Assembly (NCBI GenBank): GCA_000828075.3
Contig: JXCB02000002.1
Location: 1,242,248-1,306,247 of the forward strand
DNA from: Tolypothrix campylonemoides VB511288
GTDB lineage: Bacteria; Cyanobacteriota; Cyanobacteriia; Cyanobacteriales; Nostocaceae
Reading direction: 5' to 3'
DNA: 64,000 nucleotides
The notes beneath the pieces are model-generated. The model was not told the DNA's origin. It saw only the letters and a list, made by a program, of their open reading frames with translations, and did no database searches. Shown here piece by piece: positions 36,001 to 45,021 of this stretch (position 1 is its first letter; each line of letters starts with the position of its first letter). The position numbers and the translations under genes were made by a program.

Positions 36001-36603
36001 CTCAAAGGACATCAAGCCGAAGTTTGGCACGTCGTATTTAGTCCCGACGGTCGGCTGGTTGGTTCAGCTAGTGGTGATGGCACCGCTAAACTGTGGACGC
36101 TTGATGGGAAGTTGTTTAGAACTCTTGTCGGACATACTGCCGCAGTATGGAGAGTTGCCTTTAGCCAAGATGGTAAAATGGTGGCTACTGGAAGTGGCGA
36201 CAATACCGTTAAGCTGTGGACACTTGAGGGCAAGTTGCTGAAAACTCTCAAAGGTCACACAGCGGCGATTTGGGGAGTTGCGTTTAGTCCCGACGGAAAA
36301 ATAGTTGCTTCTGGCAGCGTGGATGCTACCGTCAAACTTTGGAAGCTTGATGGTACGGAACTAACGACCCTCAGAGGACATACCGCAGCAATTAGGGATA
36401 TTGCCATCAGCCGCGACGGGACAATACTTGCTTCAGGGGGTGATGACAACACACTCATTCTGTGGAATTTGCCGCGAATTCTCAATCTAGATGCACTGGC
36501 TTATGGTTGCGCTTTTGTGCAGGATTATTTGAAAAGTAATAAACAAGTGGAGAAAGGCGTGAGCGGATCTCTAACCCAGGGCGATCGCTTTATCTGCAAT
36601 TGA
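33028..36603 (+). CDS. AAA-like ATPase with membrane helix and 14 WD40 repeats
   Basis: A 1191-residue protein. Residues 1-330 form an AAA-like NTPase: Walker A in [18 protein letters not shown], Walker B in [15 protein letters not shown] coiled coil (about 440-470) leads to one membrane helix (about 474-494), and then from about residue 565 come 14 WD40 repeats, which would make two seven-bladed propellers. Many repeats keep the GH...SPDG...VKLW pattern; repeats 8-10 are degenerate. STAND-like ATPases of this build are abundant in filamentous cyanobacteria and are considered sensor/scaffold proteins. The ligand and output are unknown. The start is the ATG just after a repeat-rich leader. It is convergent with pyruvate kinase, 21 bases apart. 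Confidence 0.92.
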   Translation: MRYQVGGSLHSDDPTYVVRQADERLYASLKAGEFCYVLNSRQMGKSSLLQRTSYRLRQEGYTCAYLDVTRLGSENTTPEQWYKGIIVSLFYDLNLAEHLNFKHWWDTQAGISPVQKLHSFVEGVLLPNVQSEFLPDGKAERIFIFIDEIDSLLSLSFPVSDFFAWIRHCYNQQAHDPNFQRLGFALFGVASPSDLIADKRRTPFNIGTAIELYGFQLHEAKPLLKGLEEVVSQPEIVLREIIYWSGGQPFLTQKLCQLIVRIALETSNRKIVLPPATEAFWVEQLVLQHIIQHWEAKDEPEHLRTIRDRLLFNEQRAGRLLGVYQQVLQALETDTQTSGVPTDDSREQTELLLSGLVEKHNGYLKIKNPIYRSVFNSEWVLRQLDNLRPYSQAFNAWVASGYQDESRLLRGQALQEVLEWSGRKSLSDLDYRFLAASQELERRETQQRLEAARAKEVEVRLAQEKRTAKLQRFLLVAVCIGLLVSSGLGLGSFILYRQTLKSEYQARSSEIQALVSSSEGLFASNRRLDALIEAIKAKHRLQKLGKPNTNLEPQVDNVLRQAVYGADEYNRFSGHTAAVLAVDVSPDSSLIASASVDKTIKLWRRDGTEVATLKDKATVRAVDFSPDGQMLASAGEDGTVKLWKRDGQLLRTLKGHTASVWGVAFSPDGQMLASASFDGTVKLWKLDGQLLRTFQPNTASVWGVAFSPDGNIVAAACLDNTVKLWKRDATGWQNAQPLQTLQGHTAWVIGVAFSPDGQIIASSSEDKTVNLWKRDSTDGSYRQYKTLKGHSAGIWGVAFSPDGQTIASASLDKTIKLWNIDGTELRTLRGHSASVWGVAFSPDSSFIASAGTENVVRLWQKENPFQKSIIAYQAGIWSIAITSDSSTIATASHENTAKLWSRQGKLLKSFTESEGAVFEVSFSGDGKLIALGTYNDMVKLKKRDGTSVASYKDPLGKLLAAVLSPDGQTIAMSNVNKIVQIWHRNRPSPQILKGHQAEVWHVVFSPDGRLVGSASGDGTAKLWTLDGKLFRTLVGHTAAVWRVAFSQDGKMVATGSGDNTVKLWTLEGKLLKTLKGHTAAIWGVAFSPDGKIVASGSVDATVKLWKLDGTELTTLRGHTAAIRDIAISRDGTILASGGDDNTLILWNLPRILNLDALAYGCAFVQDYLKSNKQVEKGVSGSLTQGDRFICN

Positions 36604-36624
36604 TGGCTTCCTACTTGCTACTTC

Positions 36625-38394
36625 TTATGGCGTTCCCACTGCTCCAGAGTAAATTAAGCCGCGTTGCACATCCATAGTCAAAATCGCTCCATCTCGAATC
36701 ACTTGTGTCGCCTTTTTCACTCCAACGATAACTGGCACACCGAGACGCAAGCCGATCACAGCTGCATGGCTGGTGAGACTTTCTTCTTCGGTAATAATTC
36801 CGGCAGCTTTGCGAATTGCTTCAACAAAATCAGCACTTGTACCCGAGGCAACCAAAATATCTCCGTAACTAAAGTTACTAACATCCATGCCAGTCTGTGC
36901 CACCCGTGCCCGACCACTTACAGAACCTTGTCCCAGTCCTATTCCTTGACCAAGTACTGCTGTTACAACTTCAACTTTAATCAAATCTGTTGACCCGGAA
37001 ACTCCCTGGAGAGTTCCAGCTGTCATGACTACCAAATCGCCCTGAGATAAGAGTTCTCTTTCTTGAGCTACATTGATAGCTGCTTGGAATGTCTGACCAG
37101 TCGAAGGTAATTCTAACATCAACAACGGTTTGACGCCCCATACAAGTTGTAACTGTCGCGCTACATTCACGTGAGGTGTCACTGCCAAAATGGGTGTTTG
37201 GGGACGAAACTTGGAGACATTGCGTGCTGTTGCTCCTGTTTGTGTCAAAGTCATAATTGCTGCTGCTCCCAACTGTTCTGCAATTTGACCGACAGCTTGG
37301 CTGATGGCATTAGGAATCGAACGTTTGGTGTCTCTGGCTTGATTTGGGTTTCTGTGCAGCGCCACCTCTTGTTCTATGCGTTCGGCAATTCGCGCCATCG
37401 TCGCGACAGCTTCAACTGGAAATTTACCCACAGCAGTTTCATTCGAGAGCATGACTGCATCCGTACCATCTAAAATCGCATTTGCCACATCTGACACTTC
37501 GGCGCGAGTCGGACGGGGGTTACTAACCATGCTGTCTAACATCTGAGTGGCGGTGATGATGGGAATCCCCAAGCGATTTGCAGTTGCAATCAGCCGCTTT
37601 TGCAGTACCGGGACATCCTCCGCTGGGAGTTCTACACCTAAGTCCCCTCTTGCTACCATGACCCCATCACACAAAGCCAGAACGGCTTCCATTTGTTCAA
37701 TGGCTTCGTGCTTTTCAATTTTGGCAATGACTGGCACTTGTTTGCCTGTAGTGGAAATGAGTTCTTTAATTTCTATCATGTCTTGGGGGTTGCGGACAAA
37801 GGATAGTGCGACCCAGTCCACACCCTGATCCAGACCGAACATCAAATCCTCACGGTCTTTGTCGGTCATTGCTTTAATCGACAGGTAAACTCCGGGAAAG
37901 TTTACGCCTTTGTTATTTGAAAGCGTTCCACCGACAGTAACGCGACAGTGCAAATCGCCTTTTTCGCGGTTAATCTCCTCTACCAGCATTTCCACGCGCC
38001 CATCATCTAGGAGGATTCTTGCCCCTACTGGGACTTCGTCTGCCAAATAATCGTACGTGACGCAGCTGATTTCTTGTGTGCCGACAACTGGACGATTGGT
38101 TAAGGTGAAGCGATCGCCTTTTGCCAGGACTATAGATCCATTTTCAAACTTCCCCAAGCGAATTTTCGGTCCTTGCAAGTCTTGCAGGATGGCTACGGGT
38201 TTATTCAGTTCAAAAGCTGTTTGCCGAATGAGGCGGATATTACGCTGATGATCAGCATGAGTTCCGTGAGAGAAGTTTAGCCGCAGTGTTGTTGCACCAG
38301 CTTCAATCAAAGCTTTTAGCGTTTCTGGGCTGCTGGTAGCAGGACCAATTGTGGCGACTATTTTTGTTCGGCGGATAGAATCTTTTAGTTGCAT
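36625..38394 (-). CDS. pyk: Pyruvate kinase
   Basis: A 589-residue glycolytic enzyme converting phosphoenolpyruvate and ADP to pyruvate and ATP. Signatures: RTKIVATIGPATSSPETL, the substrate/metal loop in MVARGDLGVELP and the active-site Lys in VPVIAKIEKHEAIEQM. After about residue 480 it has the extra PEP-utilising swivel domain (GRARVAQTG, TSHAAVIGLRLGVPVIVGV) found in cyanobacterial and Bacillus enzymes, which explains its length. It stands alone on the minus strand. The 400-base gap upstream of it carries no gene and separates it from the divergent crtR. Confidence 0.96.
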   Translation of the reverse strand: MQLKDSIRRTKIVATIGPATSSPETLKALIEAGATTLRLNFSHGTHADHQRNIRLIRQTAFELNKPVAILQDLQGPKIRLGKFENGSIVLAKGDRFTLTNRPVVGTQEISCVTYDYLADEVPVGARILLDDGRVEMLVEEINREKGDLHCRVTVGGTLSNNKGVNFPGVYLSIKAMTDKDREDLMFGLDQGVDWVALSFVRNPQDMIEIKELISTTGKQVPVIAKIEKHEAIEQMEAVLALCDGVMVARGDLGVELPAEDVPVLQKRLIATANRLGIPIITATQMLDSMVSNPRPTRAEVSDVANAILDGTDAVMLSNETAVGKFPVEAVATMARIAERIEQEVALHRNPNQARDTKRSIPNAISQAVGQIAEQLGAAAIMTLTQTGATARNVSKFRPQTPILAVTPHVNVARQLQLVWGVKPLLMLELPSTGQTFQAAINVAQERELLSQGDLVVMTAGTLQGVSGSTDLIKVEVVTAVLGQGIGLGQGSVSGRARVAQTGMDVSNFSYGDILVASGTSADFVEAIRKAAGIITEEESLTSHAAVIGLRLGVPVIVGVKKATQVIRDGAILTMDVQRGLIYSGAVGTP

Positions 38395-38779
38395 AAAAGC
38401 GGAATCTAGGGAGCTACTCAGGGAATCATCCTAATTTAGGAGACACATCTATGTCTGTTGCTGCTGAATCAATCATTAAAGCTGGTAGATGGCAGGCATA
38501 GGCAGTGAAGGGGAAGCGGGGGAGACAAGGTAGACAATTCCTATGCGCTCTGCTGAACCCCCTTGTTCGCCTTGTCCTCTTGTTATATTTTTATATTTCA
38601 GTAAGGAAGCAAAAGCTTAGAGTCTGTTGAAATCATAGCGTTATTGGGCTGCTTATCTGTAAAGAACTAGATAAATCTTGTTACACACAAATTTATTTTT
38701 CGTCATTCTGTACCGCAAAACTTCACTTTCCTTATAGAAAAGTGGCATTATCTAAATACTACATCTTAAGTAAAGCAAC

Positions 38780-38785
38780 AAGGAG
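38780..38785 (+). promoter_or_regulatory. Strong ribosome-binding site for crtR
   Basis: AAGGAG is placed six bases before the ATG at 38792. It decides the start of crtR over a second ATG two codons further on. Confidence 0.7.
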
Positions 38786-38791
38786 TTCATA

Positions 38792-39709
38792 ATGCTGATG
38801 TCGGAGGCACAAAAGCCACTGACAGTCCCGCCAAAGGAATTTTTAGCGCCTCCGGGTGATTTTAATCCGACGCTGGTTATGTTCTTGGCAGCTGCGGGAA
38901 CATTTGTTTTGTCTAACTTTGGTTACTGGGTTTGGGAATGGCCCCACTGGTTGTGCTTTAGTGCAAATACCCTGGCGCTGCATATTGCAGGAACTGTAAT
39001 TCACGACGCCTGCCACCAATCGGCACATCGTAACCGAATTATTAACGCCATTTTAGGACATGGCAGTGCCTTGATGCTGACTTTTGTCTTCCCAGTGTTT
39101 ACACGGGTGCATTTGCAGCATCATGCCCATGTCAACGATCCAGAAAACGACCCAGATCATTATGTTTCCACAGGTGGTCCTTTGTGGTTGCTTCCAGTCC
39201 GCTTTTTATATCACGAGGTGTTTTTCTTTCAGCGGCGACTATGGCGTAAATATGAGCTACTGGAATGGTTTGTGAGTCGCTTGTTTGTTGTTGGAATTTT
39301 TTGTATCTCAATTCATTACCACTTTTTGGGGTACGTTCTCAATTTTTGGTTCATTCCTTCTGCCGTTGTTGGGTTAGCACTTGGTTTATTTTTTGATTAT
39401 TTACCCCATCGTCCTCATCAAGAGCGCGATCGCTGGAAAAATGCTCGTGTCTACCCTAACTCCATTTTGAATTTCCTGATCATGGGGCAAAATTATCATT
39501 TAATTCATCATTTGTGGCCTTCGATTCCGTGGTATAATTACCAGCCCACATATTATTTTATGAAGCCCCTTTTAGATGAAAAAGGTTGTTATCAAACTTC
39601 AGGTCTACTGCAAAAAAAAGACTTTTGGCAGTTTGTTTATGACATTTTTTTAGGAATTCGGTTTGATCACCACAAATCAACTGAAAATGAGCAAGGGAAG
39701 GGAAGGTAG
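38792..39709 (+). CDS. crtR: Beta-carotene hydroxylase CrtR
   Basis: A 305-residue di-iron membrane hydroxylase that adds hydroxyl groups to the beta-ionone rings of carotenoids, leading to zeaxanthin and related xanthophylls. The three histidine boxes are present: HDACHQSAH, HLQHHAHVNDPENDPDH and NYHLIHHLWPSIPWY, with a further DYLPHRPHQ. Four hydrophobic stretches place it in the thylakoid or cytoplasmic membrane. Length and N-terminus match cyanobacterial CrtR. It stands alone, divergent from pyruvate kinase and convergent with the protein kinase. Presence of this enzyme supports an oxygenic phototroph as the source. Confidence 0.94.
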   Translation: MLMSEAQKPLTVPPKEFLAPPGDFNPTLVMFLAAAGTFVLSNFGYWVWEWPHWLCFSANTLALHIAGTVIHDACHQSAHRNRIINAILGHGSALMLTFVFPVFTRVHLQHHAHVNDPENDPDHYVSTGGPLWLLPVRFLYHEVFFFQRRLWRKYELLEWFVSRLFVVGIFCISIHYHFLGYVLNFWFIPSAVVGLALGLFFDYLPHRPHQERDRWKNARVYPNSILNFLIMGQNYHLIHHLWPSIPWYNYQPTYYFMKPLLDEKGCYQTSGLLQKKDFWQFVYDIFLGIRFDHHKSTENEQGKGR

Positions 39710-39800
39710 GCTTATTTCTATTCACAGCCTAATCATGAGCAATCACTAAGCAAACAAAGGCAACGAGAAACCAAGGGTAAGCTGTTATACTTACCAAACC

Positions 39801-41033
39801 TTAACGGGAGACTCCTGGCGATTGAGGTGTGGAGTTTTGGATCTTAGGATCAATGATAATCTGCACAGACCAGTAGGTCACAGCCATGAGAATGAGACCA
39901 GAACCCACGCCTAATATCAAACCAATCAGTAAAGCGAGTTTGTGAGGAGAAATAGCCTGATCGTTTTCTAGTGGTGAAGTAGGAGTCTCTTCCTGTGTTG
40001 GCTTATAAAGATGAGTTGGTGGCAAAAACGTCTCTGATTCTACACTATCGCTTGTTTGGTGGTTGTTGAGTCCTGGTGACAGCTTCTCCCCAAACATTTG
40101 GTTAATGTTCTGGTTAGGTAAGGGTGTTTGAGGCTCAAATGTAACGTTGATTAATGGTAAAGTAGGGGCTTCCTGTGTTGGCGTGTAGAGATGAGTGAGT
40201 GGTAGAAGTGCCTCTAGTGCTTCTTTTGCGGAATTGTATCGGTCTTTAAAGTGGTAGTGCACCATCTTCTTGAGTACTGAAGCTAGCCCAGTGTTAACTT
40301 CAGCTAAATGTTCCCAGATAATCTCACCTGTATTGTGGTCTTCTGGTAATTGTGTTGGATGTACTCCCGTTAGAGCTTGGATGGCAATCATACCTAAGGC
40401 ATAGATATCACTATTGGGGCGTGGTTTGCCTCGCTCTTGTTCATGAGGCATATAACCTGGTGTACCGATAGCAATGGTAGTGTATTCAACGGGAATGAAA
40501 TTAGAATTTTTTCCTTGACTTTTAAGCAATTGATTCCAGATTGGTTTGACAGCACCAAAATCAATTAGGACTAACCGATTGTCCTGCTTTCGTCTAATAA
40601 TATTACTAGGCTTGACATCTCTGTGGATTAGCCCGTAGCTGTGAATAAAATCCAGAATATCTAATATTTCCTGCAATAGTTGAAAAACTTTGCTTTCAGA
40701 CCAGCGATGACCAGCCGACAATTCCACATTGAGCGGATGCCCTTCAATAAACTCTTGCACCAAGTAGAACTCAAGGTTGTCTTCAAAATGAGTTAAAAGA
40801 TGAGGAACCAGGTCATAGTTGTCCAGTTTTTTCAGGGCTTCTACTTCTCGGGTAAACAGCCGCCTGCGTATTTCCACTGGGATAGGACATTGACTGCTCG
40901 GTAAGAAATGTTTTACGATGCAGATGGGACGCTCAGGCAAGTGAGTGTCTTCAACCAAGTAGGTTTGACAAAATATACCTTGACTTAAAACTTGAACAAC
41001 TTGGTAACGCTCTCCTTGTAACTTGGTTAACAT
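39801..41033 (-). CDS. Hanks-type serine/threonine protein kinase, membrane-anchored
   Basis: A 410-residue eukaryotic-type kinase. N-terminal lobe: RYQVVQVLSQGIFCQTYLV and the ATP-binding Lys in ICIVKHFLP. Catalytic loop HRDVKPSNII, metal loop DFGAVK and activation segment GTPGYMPHEQERGK are all complete, so it should be active. From about residue 290 comes a Pro/Thr-rich linker with two copies of a LPxTHLY(T/K)PTQE motif, then one membrane helix near the C-terminus (about 370-393) and a short extracytoplasmic tail. The linker may be an autophosphorylation or binding site. It is a single gene; the ligand is unknown. Confidence 0.93.
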   Translation of the reverse strand: MLTKLQGERYQVVQVLSQGIFCQTYLVEDTHLPERPICIVKHFLPSSQCPIPVEIRRRLFTREVEALKKLDNYDLVPHLLTHFEDNLEFYLVQEFIEGHPLNVELSAGHRWSESKVFQLLQEILDILDFIHSYGLIHRDVKPSNIIRRKQDNRLVLIDFGAVKPIWNQLLKSQGKNSNFIPVEYTTIAIGTPGYMPHEQERGKPRPNSDIYALGMIAIQALTGVHPTQLPEDHNTGEIIWEHLAEVNTGLASVLKKMVHYHFKDRYNSAKEALEALLPLTHLYTPTQEAPTLPLINVTFEPQTPLPNQNINQMFGEKLSPGLNNHQTSDSVESETFLPPTHLYKPTQEETPTSPLENDQAISPHKLALLIGLILGVGSGLILMAVTYWSVQIIIDPKIQNSTPQSPGVSR

Positions 41034-41387
41034 GTTACGATATACCTAACGGTTCTATTAAGTAAATTTACTTAAATAGAATTTATCTATAAAAATAATA
41101 TACAGTTTTTATCATACAAAATTCACGGGAATGACCGAAAAGACTTTCTAAAGTTAACTTCTTCGCCGTAAATACATGGTGCGTTAGGCGCTTTGATTAT
41201 ATTTTTCGTGACGAATTTAGGACTTACGCAAAAGTTACGGAAAACAAACCGCAGAGGGGGCAGAGGAGGACACTTCTGTGCGGTGAGACCAGTGCGAATG
41301 ACGGCTTTCCCTCCGCAGCGCCCCTGTCTCTCCCGTTAGAGGGTTCCCCCTAACACTCCATTAATATGGGCAAGCGATCGCTTCTCC

Positions 41388-41558
41388 TTAATTGAGATAC
41401 CCCTCACGCGGTACTCTGCCTACAGTCACCGTTTCATACCCCTGTGCGCTTGCTTTGGTTGTGACAGTTGCATAAGGGTCGAGAACAGCAAGCAGGGGAA
41501 GCATATGGTAAACTTTTGCTGACCGACCAAAGGCAAAAGGCAATTGAGCGAACTGGGT
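41388..41558 (-). pseudogene. Possible gene remnant, 56 codons without a start
   Basis: On the minus strand a frame open from 41558 to a TAA at 41388 encodes 56 residues of protein-like composition, including LPFAFGRSAKVYHMLPLLA and TVTVGRVPREGYLN. It begins inside a small hairpin (41551-41569, AACTGGG / CCCAGTT) and has no good start: an internal ATG at 41504 would leave 38 residues. It may be the 3-prime end of a decayed gene or an unannotated small protein. I recognise no family. The rest of the gap 41034-41623 has low-complexity G+C-rich repeat (41265-41360) and no other gene. Confidence 0.35.
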
Positions 41559-41623
41559 TTATCCCAGTTTGCTAGACCTATTCAACTTTAGCGAATATGC
41601 ATTTCTGGATTTCATGAGAAATA

Positions 41624-42037
41624 CTAGAACGCGTCATCGTACGATAAAGGCTGGCGCATAATCCAGTCAGGACGTAACTTTTTGGCGTGACGCAAATACG
41701 TATGGTAAATTTGGGCGGAGGCAGGCAGATAGGCGTGACCTAAAAACCGGATGCAGCGTTCTAAGCTACCATCAACGTGCATTTCCTGTACATCCAACAT
41801 GGGTACATTGTCCCAATGACGGCGTGAACGTGCAATTGCAGCAGGAAAAGTAGCATTTAAATCACGTGTGACTGAGAAAGTCATACTAATAATATCTGTT
41901 GGATGCAATTGATTCCGTTTTTCCAGTTCATCTAGTAGTTCCATCACAGCTTCTCGCATTGCTTCGACTGTATTTTCTGGAACGGTTGTTGCTCCGCGAA
42001 TAGCCCACATTCGCCACTCCACAAAAAAATCCTCCAT
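41624..42037 (-). CDS. aroH: Chorismate mutase, AroH type
   Basis: A 137-residue monofunctional chorismate mutase (chorismate to prephenate, phenylalanine/tyrosine branch). Family features: WAIRGATTVPENTVEAM at the N-terminus, ISMTFSVTRDLNATFPA, the substrate-binding Arg-rich turn and the closing VPMLDVQEMHVDGSLERCIRFL. It is slightly long because of nine residues before MWAIRG; the ATG at 42010 is an alternative start. It lies 79 bases downstream of sppA on the same strand. A perfect 16-base inverted repeat sits between them. Confidence 0.92.
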   Translation of the reverse strand: MEDFFVEWRMWAIRGATTVPENTVEAMREAVMELLDELEKRNQLHPTDIISMTFSVTRDLNATFPAAIARSRRHWDNVPMLDVQEMHVDGSLERCIRFLGHAYLPASAQIYHTYLRHAKKLRPDWIMRQPLSYDDAF

Positions 42038-42061
42038 TTAATTATGAGTTATTAGTCATTA

Positions 42062-42113
42062 GTTATTAGTCATGAGTTATTAGTCAAAGGACAAACAACT
42101 CATGACTAATAAC
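42062..42113. repeat. Perfect inverted repeat between sppA and aroH
   Basis: Two 16-base arms (GTTATTAGTCATGAGT and its exact complement) separated by 20 bases, built from ATTAGTCATG short repeats. It lies just after the sppA stop codon. It could end or stabilise the sppA transcript, but no U-run follows. Confidence 0.7.
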
Positions 42114-42116
42114 GAT

Positions 42117-42938
42117 TTATGGTCTATACATCCATAAGGGCAAACCATTAGTAGATACTTCAAATTCGACCCAGTTGATACCAGCCCCAAGCCCTGAAGA
42201 AACTTGACGGCTTCCTGGTAAGATGCGATTTAACAGAGGTTTGCGTTCTTCTAGAGTGTAGACGGGAGTTTTTTCAGGATCAAGCTCAACCAGTTCGGCT
42301 GCCCAACGACGAGCATCTTCCTCTGTTCCCAGACGATCTACAATACCTAACTCTACAGCTTGCTGTCCAGTAAAAATTCGACCATCAGCGAAACTTCTGA
42401 CAGTTTCCACCCCCAAGGAACGCGCATCAGCTACTGTCTGGACAAACTGCTGGTAACTTGTGTCAATTAATTCTTGCAAAATGTTTTGTTCTGGTTCCGT
42501 TAGTTCTCGGTCAAACGCCAAAATGTCTTTATAGGGACCAGACTTGATGACCTTGAAGGAAACACCGATTTTTTGCAACAAGCGTTCCAAGTTATTACCA
42601 CGCAAAATCACACCAATGCTACCTGTAATCGTACCAGGGTTAGCCATGATATGTTGCGCTCCCATGCCGATGTAAACTCCACCAGAAGCAGAAATGTTGC
42701 CAAAACTAGCAACAATTTTGACTTTCTCACGTAACCGCTTCAAGGCGCTGTAGATTTCTTGGGAATCTCCTACTGTTCCACCAGGACTATCAATCCTCAG
42801 GAGTAACGCTGGAAATTTTCTTTCTTCTACAGTTTTCAGCGCTTCTAATACATGCTTGCGAGTTGCACTGGCAATCGCACCTGTAATTTCAATACGAGCA
42901 ATTTGTTTACGATATCTAGGCTTAAAAGGCCAAACCAT
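42117..42938 (-). CDS. sppA: Signal peptide peptidase SppA (S49)
   Basis: A 273-residue short-form SppA. The nucleophilic Ser is in NISASGGVYIGMGA, the general-base Lys in KSGPYKDILAFDRELTE, and the conserved RIDSPGGTVGDSQEIYSAL and ITGSIGVILRG motifs are present. It degrades cleaved signal peptides or damaged membrane proteins. Its N-terminus (MVWPFKPRYRKQIARIEITG) lacks a clear membrane helix, so it may associate peripherally or through oligomerisation. aroH follows on the same strand. The 310-base gap upstream (42939-43249) is A+T-rich. Confidence 0.92.
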   Translation of the reverse strand: MVWPFKPRYRKQIARIEITGAIASATRKHVLEALKTVEERKFPALLLRIDSPGGTVGDSQEIYSALKRLREKVKIVASFGNISASGGVYIGMGAQHIMANPGTITGSIGVILRGNNLERLLQKIGVSFKVIKSGPYKDILAFDRELTEPEQNILQELIDTSYQQFVQTVADARSLGVETVRSFADGRIFTGQQAVELGIVDRLGTEEDARRWAAELVELDPEKTPVYTLEERKPLLNRILPGSRQVSSGLGAGINWVEFEVSTNGLPLWMYRP

Positions 42939-43109
42939 GAGCAGTCAACAAACTTCCTAATAAACTTAATCATAAAACGTTACGTGCTGAAAGCACTTGC
43001 TCTCCCTATGTTAAGAAAAACGAGCTAGTTTTGTGATCATTACAATTTTAATAAAATTTTTATAATTTATGTGTATCTTTATTTGCTATGATAGTCTGAC
43101 TACAGAAAA

Positions 43110-43133
43110 AACCTCACCAAGTCTTTTGAGGTT
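43110..43133. terminator. Small hairpin in the 42939-43249 gap
   Basis: AACCTCA / TGAGGTT, a 7-base stem with a 10-base loop. No gene lies directly upstream on either strand. Role unknown. Confidence 0.35.
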
Positions 43134-43249
43134 CACTACAAGACCATAAAGTTTTTTATCCTTGAATTTGAGTACTAGCAACGTAGCTCAAGGACTAGAA
43201 ATTATAAAATCAATATATATAAACATTCAATACAAATAGCGATTAGCCA

Positions 43250-43444
43250 ATGCTCATTCTTGCAAGAGTAGCACTAGCAGCGTTTTTAGTATTGACATTT
43301 TTAGTCTTGACAATGATAAGTTGCAAATACATTGACCCAAAAGGCTATTGGAGTCAAAATTCGACATTTATCGTAAAATTTGATACCGATAATAAGCGTA
43401 AGTGTCAAACAGCCCCCCGACAAAACTACAGGTTAAACAGATAA
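43250..43444 (+). CDS. Possible small membrane or lipoprotein peptide
   Basis: A 64-residue open frame with a strongly hydrophobic start (MLILARVALAAFLVLTFLVL) followed by TMISC, a weak lipobox. It overlaps the 3-prime end of the opposite-strand gene by about 77 bases, and the C-terminal third is then antisense to that gene. No ribosome-binding site stands out. It may be a real small protein ending in a chance tail, or just chance. Low confidence. Confidence 0.25.
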   Translation: MLILARVALAAFLVLTFLVLTMISCKYIDPKGYWSQNSTFIVKFDTDNKRKCQTAPRQNYRLNR

Positions 43445-43655
43445 CAAATAGTCCGCCAACAGGAGTGCCACTGCCAAAGATGGCAAGAAACTCCATGATC
43501 AGAGTCGTGATAACCTCAGTAACGCTTTGTAAACCAGGAATATAGCCTACAAGCGATAGAACGAGCAAAACGCTGCCAAATAAAAACATGGGAGCGACGA
43601 AACTGAAAATAATCGATAATACAAGCGAGCGGAGAAAGTTCGTCATAACGGTCAT
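43368..43655 (-). CDS. Small conserved membrane protein, unknown function
   Basis: A product of about 95 residues when started at the ATG at 43655 or 43646 (MTNFLRSLVLSIIFSF); a longer frame from 43712 adds residues with no family resemblance. Three hydrophobic helices: about 8-35 including FVAPMFLFGSVLLVLSLVG, about 45-60 and about 66-80 (GGLFVICLTCSFVGGLFDTY). Proteins of this form are common in cyanobacteria without known function (from memory). It is divergent from mlaE, with a 360-base A+T-rich gap (43713-44075) between the longest frames. Confidence 0.65.
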   Translation of the reverse strand: MTVMTNFLRSLVLSIIFSFVAPMFLFGSVLLVLSLVGYIPGLQSVTEVITTLIMEFLAIFGSGTPVGGLFVICLTCSFVGGLFDTYAYYRYQILR

Positions 43656-44075
43656 GTAGAGTAGGCTCCGTAAGTTTATTAGGCAGACCATAGTTGCCTG
43701 CCTAGTCGTCACTTTCTACAATAAAGGCGATCGCTCTGTCTCAGGCATTATTTCAAAAATCTTAAGTTTTCATTAAAATATATACACAATCTTTCCAAGA
43801 TATGTTGCGAAATCCAAATAGGGATTAACAGAACGTAAGCCTTGAAAAATCAATATTTACAGATGTAGTTGCAGCTATTGTTTCAACGACAGCCCTGTTC
43901 ACAAAAGCTTTAATTTCTGAGATTGCCTTTAAACAAAGTTAATCTTAATTCCAAAAGTGTAACCGAGAGCAACGCCAAGACCCTAGAAATGCTATCACGC
44001 TCTAAATAACTCCTGAGTGATGACTTAAACTACCGCTTCGTAATTCGCTATGATGACGGCAGTTATAGAGTTAGC

Positions 44076-44882
44076 TTGTCAACATTGAGTCAGACAATAT
44101 CCAAATCTAGTTTAGGAGCATGGAGTCAGCGATTGCTGGCAGCTATTTTCTTGGGTGGACAAGTCATGATTCACCTACTCAAGGGAAAAATCCATCGGCG
44201 TAATACCTTAGAGCAAATGGCAGCAGTTGGACCGGACTCCTTGTTTATTGCCTTGTTAACGGCTGTTTTTGTTGGGGCAGTGTTTACCATTCAGGTGGCG
44301 CGGGAATTTATTAACTTTGGCGCGGGAAACGTCGTCGGTGGAGTGCTGGCGATCGCCTTAACACGCGAACTTTCCCCCGTTTTGACAGCAGTGGTTTTGG
44401 CGGGGCGAGTTGGTTCGGCATTTGCAGCAGAAATCGGCACGATGCAAGTCACCGAACAAATTGACGCCCTTTTGATGTTAAAAACTGATCCAATTGATTA
44501 TTTGGTTATCCCGCGCGTACTTGCTTGCTGCTTAATGTTACCAATCTTAACGCTTTTGTCTTTGGTAACAGGTATGTTAGGGGGATTAATTGTTGCAACA
44601 AACATATATAATCTCTCGGAGACATCGTTTCTAGACTCAGCCCGTAACTTTCTCGGCGGTTGGGATATTGTCAGCGCCATGATTAAAGCGTGTTGCTTTG
44701 GAACTTTAATCGCCGTAATTGGGTGCAGTTGGGGTTTGACGACAAAAGGAGGAGCAAAAGGAGTAGGACAATCTACCACAACCGCTGTTGTCACTGCCTT
44801 GTTGATTATCTTTGTGAGCAACTTTTTTCTTTCTTGGCTGATGTTTCAAGGAACTGGTGGTGGATTTATGCCAGGGTTCTAG
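44076..44882 (+). CDS. MlaE-type lipid ABC transporter permease
   Basis: A 268-residue permease of the MlaE (DUF140) family, the membrane part of ABC systems that move phospholipids or other lipids between membranes; the plant relative is TGD1. Motifs: NTLEQMAAVGPDSLFIALLT, VLAGRVGSAFAAEIGTMQVTEQIDAL (the EQ loop contacting the ATPase; here in two parts) and GLTTKGGAKGVGQSTTTAVV. Five to six membrane helices. The start is a TTG at 44076, since no in-frame ATG exists before residue 31. It begins a plus-strand run with DUF3119, DUF3086 and plsY, a conserved cyanobacterial order, suggesting membrane lipid maintenance. Confidence 0.9.
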   Translation: MSTLSQTISKSSLGAWSQRLLAAIFLGGQVMIHLLKGKIHRRNTLEQMAAVGPDSLFIALLTAVFVGAVFTIQVAREFINFGAGNVVGGVLAIALTRELSPVLTAVVLAGRVGSAFAAEIGTMQVTEQIDALLMLKTDPIDYLVIPRVLACCLMLPILTLLSLVTGMLGGLIVATNIYNLSETSFLDSARNFLGGWDIVSAMIKACCFGTLIAVIGCSWGLTTKGGAKGVGQSTTTAVVTALLIIFVSNFFLSWLMFQGTGGGFMPGF

Positions 44883-44885
44883 ACG

Positions 44886-44962
44886 AATAGGGATTAGGGA
44901 TTGGGGATTAGGGATTGGGGATAACGCTTTGATTGATGGTTGCTGATCCCTAGTCCCTAGTC
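44886..44962. repeat. Heptamer repeats after mlaE
   Basis: Several copies of GGGATTA / GGGATTG on one side and CCCTAGT on the other, partly complementary. Same STRR type as 8917-9040. Confidence 0.7.
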
Positions 44963-45021
44963 TATATCGGTAACTCCTAGAATAGAAATAATGTTTACTA
45001 ACGAAGCAGGAGTTTCTCGTT

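Noticed and set aside
35311-36485. Several minus-strand frames inside the WD40 gene
   Set aside because: They are shadows of the repeated WD40 coding sequence in the opposite strand.
29885-36603. A defined anti-phage defence system
   Set aside because: AAA-like and WD40 ATPases are common in cyanobacteria, and no nuclease, toxin or known effector is linked to them here.
41265-41360. A fifth copy of the arm-covarying palindrome
   Set aside because: It shares only a short GGGTTCCCCC core and G+C-rich flanks; the outer arms are not complementary.
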